DNA of 25,878 bases. Source: DASYTH01 sp035762905. GTDB lineage: Bacteria > Actinomycetota > Actinomycetes > Mycobacteriales > Pseudonocardiaceae. The notes beneath the pieces were generated by a model that saw nothing but the letters and a program-made list of their open reading frames with translations, did not search any database and had not been told where the DNA came from. Positions 1-5,950 of the stretch are shown here, piece after piece. The stretch spans positions 1-25,878 of the forward strand of contig NZ_DASUCC010000154.1 in the NCBI RefSeq assembly GCF_035762905.1, in the 5' to 3' direction. The translations under genes were made by a program, and so were the position numbers. The number at the start of each line of letters is the position of its first letter. Position 1 is the first letter of the stretch.

Positions 1-40
1 GCCACGATGATCGGGAACGACCCGGCGAGCCGACAAGCGA

Positions 41-1564
41 TCAACGCGGGCTGGTCATCCGGTACGGACCGGTGGTGTTCGGCCGAGGTTGGGCATTCGC
101 CGTCGCCATGCCGGGCTCGTCCAGGTTCGGGCAGCGCAGGCCGCGGGCCGGCGGTTGGAGGTCGATCAGGTAGGCGTCGACCGCGGCGTTCACGCACGGG
201 CTGAAGCCGTAGACGGTGTGGCCCCAGCCCTCGTAGGTGATCAGGCGGGCGCGGCTCTGCCTCGCGGCCGCCAGCGTCCATTCGTACACCGTGGCGAAGT
301 CGTGCACGTTGCCGATCATCACCAGCGGCGGGGCGTTGTCGATGTCCAGCGGGCGCTGCGGGTTGGTGTTCCTGGTCCCGCTGTTCACGCAGGTCATCGC
401 GTGGTCGACGTACGGGGACCACTCGATGATCGGGAACCGCTGGGCCAGCCGGGCCCGCAGACCGGCGTACTCGGCGTAGTCGCGCACCGGGTAACGCCAG
501 TCACTGCACCAGATCAGCGGGTAGGGGTTGGGGCCGATCTCCGCGAGCGCCGCGAAGTCCGCGCCGCTGGCGCCGGTGCCGTCGTGCAGTGCCCGCAGCT
601 CGTCCGCCACCGTGCTCCACAGCTGCGGTATGACCGTGACGAACGCGATGCCGGCCAGGTCGTAGAAGGTGACCGGCTCGCCGTCGGGGTCGACCAGCGT
701 GCCGGCCTTGGCGCGGGCCTTCAGATCGGTGTACACGGCCGTGCTGCCCAGCCCGTGCAGCGCGCAGGCCTGCGTGCGGTCGCACCAGCTCGCGAACTCC
801 CGGAACGCCTGCTCGACCGGCGCGGTCTCGGTGCGCATGAAGTCCCAGGCGGTGGTGATGCTGTGGTCCATGTTGCCGTCCATCACCAGCGCGCGGACCC
901 GGTGCGGGAACACCTGGGCGTACTGCTGCCCCATCAGGCTGCCGTAGGAGTAGCCGAGGAAGGTCAGCTTCGGTTCACCGAGCGCGGCCCGGATGGCGTC
1001 CATGTCCCGCACCGTGTGCAGGTTGTCCACGTGGAAGGCCAGCCGACCGGAGTTCGCCCGGCAACTGTCGTGCAGCTGCCGGTTGATCGCGGCGAGCTGG
1101 TCGAACTCGGCCTGGCTGGCCGGGCGCTTCGCCGCGTCCGCCCGCTCGGACAGCTCGACGTCACAGCGCAGCTGGGTGCTGGTGTTGATGCCGCGCGGGT
1201 CGAACCCGACCTGGTCGAACCGGGCGTTGACCTGGTCGGTGAACACGTCGCCGGACTTGATCATCTCGACACCGGAACCGCCGGGACCGCCCGGGTTCAC
1301 CAGCACCGCACCGATCCGGTTCGCCGGATCCTTGGCCGGCCGGCGGGCCAGCCCGATGGTGATCTGCTCGCCCCTCGGCCGGGAATAGTCGAGCGGAACC
1401 CGGATGGACGCGCAGTCCACTCCTTCGGCGTCCGGACACGGCTGCCAGTTCACGGTCGGCCGGCTCGCCGGTTCGGCCGCCGCGACACTCGATCCGACCA
1501 CCCCCGGCACCACGGTCGCGACCAATGTGCTCACCCATAACGCGAGCAGGCTTCGCTTATGCAA
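41..1564 (-). CDS. Secreted alpha/beta hydrolase, tripeptidyl-aminopeptidase (TAP) type
   Basis: Predicted exported serine hydrolase of the SlpD/SlpE-like TAP family, which removes N-terminal peptides from extracellular substrates. The precursor opens with a basic stretch and a hydrophobic signal segment ending near AAAEPA. The VNPGGPGGSG oxyanion-hole region, the nucleophile elbow GYSYG, an acidic residue in the NVHDF segment and a late GWGHT histidine give the Ser-Asp-His order, and the C-terminal part matches the TAP-like domain. Start: an in-frame GTG lies at 1582, but a GGGGAGG site at 1570-1576 sits 5 nt before a TTG at 1564 that begins just before the basic residues, so I chose TTG (507 residues). 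It is transcribed divergently from the monooxygenase gene. Family assignment is firm; the natural substrate is unknown. Confidence 0.9.
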   Translation of the reverse strand: MHKRSLLALWVSTLVATVVPGVVGSSVAAAEPASRPTVNWQPCPDAEGVDCASIRVPLDYSRPRGEQITIGLARRPAKDPANRIGAVLVNPGGPGGSGVEMIKSGDVFTDQVNARFDQVGFDPRGINTSTQLRCDVELSERADAAKRPASQAEFDQLAAINRQLHDSCRANSGRLAFHVDNLHTVRDMDAIRAALGEPKLTFLGYSYGSLMGQQYAQVFPHRVRALVMDGNMDHSITTAWDFMRTETAPVEQAFREFASWCDRTQACALHGLGSTAVYTDLKARAKAGTLVDPDGEPVTFYDLAGIAFVTVIPQLWSTVADELRALHDGTGASGADFAALAEIGPNPYPLIWCSDWRYPVRDYAEYAGLRARLAQRFPIIEWSPYVDHAMTCVNSGTRNTNPQRPLDIDNAPPLVMIGNVHDFATVYEWTLAAARQSRARLITYEGWGHTVYGFSPCVNAAVDAYLIDLQPPARGLRCPNLDEPGMATANAQPRPNTTGPYRMTSPR

Positions 1565-1685
1565 TGTGACCTCCCCATTCACTTGCCGCCGTAGATCGCA
1601 AGGATGCTCCCATCATGCCCGCACACGTCGCACAGCCGCCAGGAAATCGCCTTCCGCAAATCTGTCGTTTGTGGAGCCGGTCAGA

Positions 1686-2540
1686 GTGTTGACTCGACGG
1701 ATGAAAATCGCTCTCTATGGGTTGCACCGGGGTAGCAGCGCCGATCCGGAGGTGCGGGTGCGGCGGGCGCTGCTGGCCGAGGAGGCCGGCTTCGAGGCCC
1801 TCTGGGTGGGTGATCACATCGCCCTGCCGGTCGAGGACAGCGCCGACCCGCCGGACCAGCCGCGCCTCGAGGCGGTGGTCGCCCTGGCCCATCTGGCCGC
1901 GGTGACCAGCCACATCCGGCTCGGCATCGGGGTCGTCGTGCTGCCCCAACGCCAACCGGTGTTGTTGGCGAAACAACTGGCATCTGTCGATTTCCTGTCA
2001 GGTGGCCGGCTCACGGTCGGCGTCGGCGTCGGCTACGTCGAACCCGAGTTGCGCGCCCTCGGGGTGTCGCCGGCCGAGCGCGGTGCCCGCACCGACGAGT
2101 ACCTGGCCGTGCTGCGCACCCTCTGGGACGAACCCGCGGCGTCGTTCGACGGCCGGTTCGTCGCCTTCGACGGGGTGATCCAGCGACCCCGGCCGGTCCA
2201 GCGCCCGCATCCGCCGGTGATCATCGGCGGCTGGTCGCCGGCCGCCTACCGGCGCGCGGTGAGCGCCGGAAACGGCTGGTACGGCTGGGATATGGACGTC
2301 GAGCGGACCGCGGCGGAGCTGGCCGAGCTGCGCGCGGCTACCAGCCGGCACGGCCGGCCGGCCGAGCTGGGCGAGTTGGAGATCACCATCACCCCGCCGG
2401 GCCGGCTCGACCTGGACACCGCCCGGCGCTACGCCGATCTGGGCGTGCACCGGCTGGTCGTGCAGCCGAGCTCGATGGACGGCACCGAGATCGACGACCT
2501 GATCCGAACGACCGGATCGACCCTGATCGGCCGGATCTGA
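1686..2540 (+). CDS. LLM-class (luciferase-like) flavin/F420-dependent oxidoreductase
   Basis: Cytoplasmic TIM-barrel oxidoreductase of the bacterial luciferase-like family, in the branch often annotated as TIGR03619-type F420-dependent. Recognisable elements are the opening strand MKIALYGLH, the segment AGFEALWVGDHIALP, the RLGIGVVVLPQRQPVLLAKQ stretch followed by SGGRLTVGVGVGY, and IIGGWSPAAYRRA. The length of about 280 residues is normal. The start is uncertain: GTG at 1686 has a GGAG at 1673-1676, while ATG at 1701 directly precedes the conserved strand but lacks a good ribosome site. The cofactor (F420 or FMN) and substrate cannot be decided from sequence. It stands alone, about 120 nt from the divergent hydrolase and 98 nt before the next gene. 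Confidence 0.88.
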   Translation: MLTRRMKIALYGLHRGSSADPEVRVRRALLAEEAGFEALWVGDHIALPVEDSADPPDQPRLEAVVALAHLAAVTSHIRLGIGVVVLPQRQPVLLAKQLASVDFLSGGRLTVGVGVGYVEPELRALGVSPAERGARTDEYLAVLRTLWDEPAASFDGRFVAFDGVIQRPRPVQRPHPPVIIGGWSPAAYRRAVSAGNGWYGWDMDVERTAAELAELRAATSRHGRPAELGELEITITPPGRLDLDTARRYADLGVHRLVVQPSSMDGTEIDDLIRTTGSTLIGRI

Positions 2541-2638
2541 ACGCGGCGGGAGGTGTTGATCGCGCGGCTATGCTTCTCAACTGACCGTGGGCGGCCGGTC
2601 ACCGACCGGTACGACTCTCAACGTCTCTGGGAGAGGCC

Positions 2639-3547
2639 ATGACGGAGATTCAGCGGTACCTCGCCGAAGAGGTCGCCGAGGACCTTGCTGACGGCATCAT
2701 CGGTCGACGGGAAGCGGTACGCCGCTTGGGGTTGCTCGGGGTGACCGGCGCGGCCGCCACCGGCCTGCTCGCCACCTTCGCGGCGGCCCCGGCCGCCGCC
2801 GAGCCGGCGTCGGCCGATCGCGGCGGCCGGCACGACGGGTCGGAAACCAGCTGGGCACCCGTCGCCCGGGAGTCGATCACCTTCGCGGGTCCCCGGGTGC
2901 CGCTGATGGCCGCATGGGCGGCCGCCGCCCGACCGCGCGGCGGTGTGCTGGTCATCCACGAGAACCGCGGGCTGAACGAGCACATCCGCACGGTCGCCGG
3001 CCGGTTCGCCGCCAGCGGATACTCCGCGCTGGCGCTCGACCTGCTCTCCGAGGAGGGCGGCACCGGTTCGTTCCCGGGCGAGGCCGAGGTGGCCGCCGCG
3101 CTGTCCCGGATCCCGCCGGAGCGCTTCGACGAGGACATGCAGGCCGCCGTGACCGAGCTCAAGCGGCGGGTGCGCGGCAAGAAGCTGGCGGCGATCGGGT
3201 TCTGCTTCGGCGGCGCCATGGTGTGGCGCCTGCTCGCCGCGGGCGAACCGCGTCTCGCCGCGGCCGCTCCCTTCTACGGACCGTTCCCGGAGGGCGGCAA
3301 CCTGGACGGCTCCCGCGCCGCCGTGCTCGGTGTCTACGGTGGACTCGACGCTCGGGTGAACGCCACCCGTCCCACCGCCAAGGCCGCCCTCGAAGCCGCC
3401 CGGCTCAAGCACGAGCTGATCACCTTCACCGAGGCCGACCACGCCTTCTTCAACGACACCGGTGCCCGGTTCAACGCCCACGCCGCCACCGAAGTCTGGC
3501 GCCGCGCCCTGAACTGGTTCGACGACGCCGACCGCAACGACCGCTGA
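2639..3547 (+). CDS. Dienelactone hydrolase family protein
   Basis: Alpha/beta hydrolase of the dienelactone hydrolase family, 302 residues. The nucleophile elbow is GFCFGG with Cys189, as in true dienelactone hydrolases, and is followed by GGLDARV (Asp237) and ADHAFF (His268); the HENRGLNEHI segment carries the conserved Glu near 108. An N-terminal extension of about 75 residues contains RRxxxRRLGLLG and an alanine-rich hydrophobic stretch ending AAAEP, which resembles a twin-arginine export signal although the arginine pair lies unusually far in. The ATG at 2639 follows GGGAGAG. It is monocistronic, with a strong hairpin 17 nt after the stop. Known members open lactones or cleave related esters; the substrate here is unknown, and export is inference. 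Confidence 0.9.
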   Translation: MTEIQRYLAEEVAEDLADGIIGRREAVRRLGLLGVTGAAATGLLATFAAAPAAAEPASADRGGRHDGSETSWAPVARESITFAGPRVPLMAAWAAAARPRGGVLVIHENRGLNEHIRTVAGRFAASGYSALALDLLSEEGGTGSFPGEAEVAAALSRIPPERFDEDMQAAVTELKRRVRGKKLAAIGFCFGGAMVWRLLAAGEPRLAAAAPFYGPFPEGGNLDGSRAAVLGVYGGLDARVNATRPTAKAALEAARLKHELITFTEADHAFFNDTGARFNAHAATEVWRRALNWFDDADRNDR

Positions 3548-3564
3548 GCATCCGACCGCACACC

Positions 3565-3592
3565 CGCCACCGGCGCGACGGCGCCGGTGGCG
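3565..3592 (+). terminator. Rho-independent-like hairpin after the dienelactone hydrolase gene
   Basis: A perfect 12-bp GC-rich stem (3565-3576 with 3581-3592) closes a GACG loop, 17 nt after the stop at 3547. There is no U-run, as is common in high-GC actinomycetes. It separates this gene from the NUDIX gene. Confidence 0.7.
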
Positions 3593-3640
3593 TGTCCACA
3601 TTGGAGGCAATCCGGCCGTGCGCTGTGGTTCACTTGGGCC

Positions 3641-4219
3641 GTGATCGACGAGCCGGGGGGAGTGGCTGGGCCGCCGTGGCGGCGGTTGTCGTCCCGGGTG
3701 CTGTTCGAGTCGCGCTGGTTACGGGTGGTCCGGGATGAGACCGTGCGGCCGGACGGGTCGGATGGCGAGTACGACCGGGTGGAGGTGCCCGGGTCGGTGA
3801 CGGTGCTCGCCGTGGACGAGCGGCGGCGGCTGGCGATCACCCGGCAGTGGATCTACGTCCATGGCGGCACCCAGTGGCGGTTGCCGTCCGGCCGGATCGA
3901 TGACACGGACCGGGATCCGGAGTCCGCGGCCCGGCGGGAACTTCGCGAGGAGACCGGGATCTCGGCGGACCGGCTGGTCCCGCTGGGCACCATCAACTGT
4001 GCCGACTCGTTCACCAACCATCGGGAGCACACGTTCCTGGCCACCGGGCTGCGCCCGGGCGCGGCCCGGCTGGAGGCCGGCGAGGCCGATCTCGAGGTGC
4101 ACTGGCTGGCGGCCGCCGAGGTGATGGACCTGGTCACCTCGGGCGCCATGCCGCACGCCGGCAGCTCCTTCGCCGTGCTCAGCGCGCACCTGCGCGGTTT
4201 CCTCGGCGAGGAAAAGTAG
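3641..4219 (+). CDS. NUDIX hydrolase, ADP-ribose pyrophosphatase-like
   Basis: Cytoplasmic NUDIX pyrophosphohydrolase of about 192 residues. The NUDIX box spans GRIDDTDRDP to RRELREETGI and keeps the metal-binding REUxEExGU core, but it is one residue longer than the canonical Gx5Ex7REUxEExGU spacing and has Asp/Arg where the first Glu is expected. The preceding RQWIYVHGGTQWRLPSG stretch resembles ADP-ribose pyrophosphatases (RQxR...ELPAG). The start is uncertain: GTG 3641 gives a typical N-terminus but has no Shine-Dalgarno, and GTG 3662 also lies in frame. An upstream GTG at 3587 falls inside the terminator hairpin and is rejected. Substrate could be ADP-ribose or another NDP-sugar. Confidence 0.85.
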   Translation: MIDEPGGVAGPPWRRLSSRVLFESRWLRVVRDETVRPDGSDGEYDRVEVPGSVTVLAVDERRRLAITRQWIYVHGGTQWRLPSGRIDDTDRDPESAARRELREETGISADRLVPLGTINCADSFTNHREHTFLATGLRPGAARLEAGEADLEVHWLAAAEVMDLVTSGAMPHAGSSFAVLSAHLRGFLGEEK

Positions 4220-4232
4220 CAGTTAACGGCCT

Positions 4233-4261
4233 GTTTCCCGATTCCTATTCGATTGGGAAAC
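4233..4261. promoter_or_regulatory. Inverted repeat GTTTCCC-N15-GGGAAAC upstream of the peptide gene
   Basis: A 7-bp perfect inverted repeat (4233-4239 with 4255-4261) lies in an AT-richer patch between the NUDIX stop and the peptide gene. GTTAAC also occurs on either side (4222-4227 and 4277-4282). It may be an operator for the peptide promoter or a weak terminator for the NUDIX gene; the sequence does not decide. Confidence 0.35.
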
Positions 4262-4308
4262 GGTCAACTTCTTGTCGTTAACAGGACACTGGCACATCCT
4301 TCTGGTAG

Positions 4309-4336
4309 GCGCCAATCGATTCCCGAAAGCGCCAAT
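4309..4336 (+). promoter_or_regulatory. Direct repeat GCGCCAAT at 20-nt spacing, candidate regulator-binding site
   Basis: GCGCCAAT occurs at 4309-4316 and again at 4329-4336, exactly 20 nt apart (about two helical turns), 30-57 nt before the start codon of the peptide gene. The core GCCAAT recurs at 4614-4619 just before the XRE regulator gene. This suggests, but does not prove, one protein binding ahead of both genes. Confidence 0.4.
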
Positions 4337-4365
4337 TATGGGAAAATCAGACGAAGGAGAATGTC

Positions 4366-4539
4366 ATGTCCGCATCCCGGGCTGTCCTTATTTCGGCCAA
4401 AATCGCCGCGCTTGCCGGGTCGATTTTCATCGCCATTGCGGCGCCGACCACGGGGTTGTCCGTTGCGGTCGCCGACGACGGCGGAACCAACCAGCCGCCG
4501 CCGTCGGAACGGCCCGACGGCAACTCCTGGGGTGGCTGA
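4366..4539 (+). CDS. Small secreted peptide precursor (57 residues), candidate signalling peptide
   Basis: A 57-residue protein with a clear export signal: a short basic start (MSASR, later K12), a hydrophobic stretch around residues 13-35 and a likely signal-peptidase site after AVA36. The predicted mature part is about 21 residues, starts DDGGTNQPPP and ends DGNSWGG, with no cysteine, so it is not a disulfide peptide or lanthipeptide. The AAGGAGA at 4354-4360 is well placed for the ATG at 4366. A 17-bp hairpin begins 9 nt after the stop. The next gene encodes an XRE-TPR regulator. I do not recognise the peptide; signalling is inferred from context. Alternatives are a secreted inhibitor or a surface peptide. 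That it is a gene is well supported by ribosome site, signal peptide and terminator together. Confidence 0.75.
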   Translation: MSASRAVLISAKIAALAGSIFIAIAAPTTGLSVAVADDGGTNQPPPSERPDGNSWGG

Positions 4540-4547
4540 AACTCCGA

Positions 4548-4584
4548 AGTGGTCTCCCGGGCGCGCGGCGCCCGGGAGACCACT
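4548..4584 (+). terminator. 17-bp perfect hairpin after the peptide gene
   Basis: Arm 4548-4564 pairs perfectly with 4568-4584 around a GCG loop. It starts 9 nt after the peptide stop and ends 82 nt before the XRE regulator start. It is the longest perfect hairpin I found in the window and should end or strongly attenuate the peptide transcript. Confidence 0.85.
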
Positions 4585-4604
4585 ATGCAAATGGCACATT
4601 GCAT
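4585..4604. promoter_or_regulatory. Inverted repeat ATGCAA-N8-TTGCAT upstream of the XRE regulator
   Basis: 6-bp arms at 4585-4590 and 4599-4604 lie directly after the terminator and 63 nt before the regulator start, in an AT-richer patch. The symmetry suits a dimeric helix-turn-helix protein, possibly autoregulation by the downstream XRE protein. No binding data exist. Confidence 0.35.
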
Positions 4605-4666
4605 TCTGATTCGGCCAATGGTGTACTGCGGGGACAGCAGCGGAAGGATGTCGCCTGGAGGCACCG

Positions 4667-5950
4667 GTGGACGAGACATTCGGTGCGACGTTGAGAAGGC
4701 TCCGGCAGGCCGCCGGTATGTCCATGGGCGAGCTGGCCGGGCGGATCAACTACACCAAGGGCTACCTGAGCAAGATCGAGAACGATCTGAAGCCGCCCAA
4801 CCCGACCGTGGCCAGACTGTGCGACGGCGCCCTCGACGCCCGGGGCGCTTTGATCGCCAAGGTCCAGCCGTCCCCCCAGCCCGAGGCGCCGCCCGAGGCG
4901 ACCGGTGAGGAGGCGTGGGTGATGACCCTCCACGAGAACGGTGAGCTCCGCTTCCAGCAGTTCGACCGCCGCCAGGTGCTCGCCGGAGCCGGAGCCATGG
5001 TCGGCTCGGCGTTCGTCCGGGGTCCGCGTCCGACGATCGACCGGTCGGTCCTCGCCAGCCTGCGCGCGTCGTTCGAGCAGTCCCGCCTGCTCGGCCAGCA
5101 GACCAGCCCGGCCGTGGTGCTCGGTCAGGTGATCGCCCAGGTGCACACGCTGCGCGCACTCGCACGGGACAACCCGGAACCGGTCCGGTCCGAGCTGCTG
5201 GTGCTCGCCTCCCGGGTCGCCGAGTACGTCGGGTGGATGTGCCAGGAGTCGGGGGACGAGCGCGCCGCGGTGTGGTGGACCCGCCGGGCGGTGGCGCTTG
5301 CCGAAGCCGGACGGGACCGGGAGCTCTCCAGCTACGCCCTGGTCCGCGAGGCGGAGATCGCGTTGTACCAGCAGGATGCGATCAGCACCATCGAGCTGTC
5401 GCAGCGGGCGCAGGCAGGTCCCGGTGCGGGGCTGCGGGTCCTCGGTCTCGCCGCGCGGTGCGAGGCGCAGGGGCACGCGCTCGCCGGTGATCTCGACGCC
5501 TGCCTGGCCGCCCTCGACCGCGCCGGCGAGTACCTCGACACCCACCGGGCCGGCGCCGGCCGCAGCGAGGCGATCGTGCTCGGTTCGTCCACCGTCGCCG
5601 ACCAGGTGCTGCTGGCCCGCGGCTGGGCCCTGTGCGACCTGGGCCGGGCGGCGGAAGCCGCCGCGCTGCTGGACCGGTCCGTGGTGACGATCCCGGTGAC
5701 GGCGCGTCGGGCGCGGGCCCGGTTCAACACCCGGCGGGTGCTGGCGCACGCGCAGAGCGGCGAGATCGACCACGCCTGCGGCGTCCTCGGCGAGGTGCTC
5801 GGCGACGCGGCGCAGGTGGATTCGGCGACCGTGCGCACCGACCTTCGGCAGGTTGCCCGGACGCTGAACCGGTGGCACAACCACCGGGCCGTCCGCAACG
5901 TCTACCCCGAGCTGACCGGGGTGTTGCGGGCGCCGCGCTCGTCCGGATAG
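4667..5950 (+). CDS. XRE-family helix-turn-helix regulator with TPR-like C-terminal domain
   Basis: A 427-residue cytoplasmic regulator. Residues 5-60 form an XRE/Cro-type helix-turn-helix (LRRLRQAAGMSMGELAGRI, then YTKGYLSKIENDLKPPN). A proline-rich linker follows, then residues 101-116 with an RRQVLAGAGA segment that looks like a Tat motif but is internal. The rest (about 125-420) is alpha-helical with TPR-like pairs such as ERAAVWWTRRAVALAEAGRDRELSSYALVREAEIAL. GTG 4667 follows GGAGG at 4657-4661. The HTH-plus-TPR plan equals that of RRNPP peptide sensors and of common actinomycete XRE-TPR regulators. A secreted-peptide gene lies immediately upstream. Its 3' end overlaps the converging SARP gene by 49 nt. 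DNA binding is secure by family; peptide sensing is inference. Confidence 0.9.
   Translation: MDETFGATLRRLRQAAGMSMGELAGRINYTKGYLSKIENDLKPPNPTVARLCDGALDARGALIAKVQPSPQPEAPPEATGEEAWVMTLHENGELRFQQFDRRQVLAGAGAMVGSAFVRGPRPTIDRSVLASLRASFEQSRLLGQQTSPAVVLGQVIAQVHTLRALARDNPEPVRSELLVLASRVAEYVGWMCQESGDERAAVWWTRRAVALAEAGRDRELSSYALVREAEIALYQQDAISTIELSQRAQAGPGAGLRVLGLAARCEAQGHALAGDLDACLAALDRAGEYLDTHRAGAGRSEAIVLGSSTVADQVLLARGWALCDLGRAAEAAALLDRSVVTIPVTARRARARFNTRRVLAHAQSGEIDHACGVLGEVLGDAAQVDSATVRTDLRQVARTLNRWHNHRAVRNVYPELTGVLRAPRSSG

Noticed and set aside
3587..3640. Upstream GTG start of the NUDIX gene at 3587
   Set aside because: It falls in the terminator hairpin of the previous gene and adds an unconserved N-terminus.
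4253..4694. Alternative reading frames over the peptide gene (4253-4609 and 4272-4694, plus strand)
   Set aside because: They lack a signal peptide, run through the 17-bp hairpin and have poor composition; the 4366 frame has the matching ribosome site and terminator.
4967..5015. Twin-arginine signal (RRQVLAGAGA) in the XRE regulator
   Set aside because: It lies about 100 residues inside a protein with an N-terminal DNA-binding domain; similar internal segments occur in related cytoplasmic regulators.
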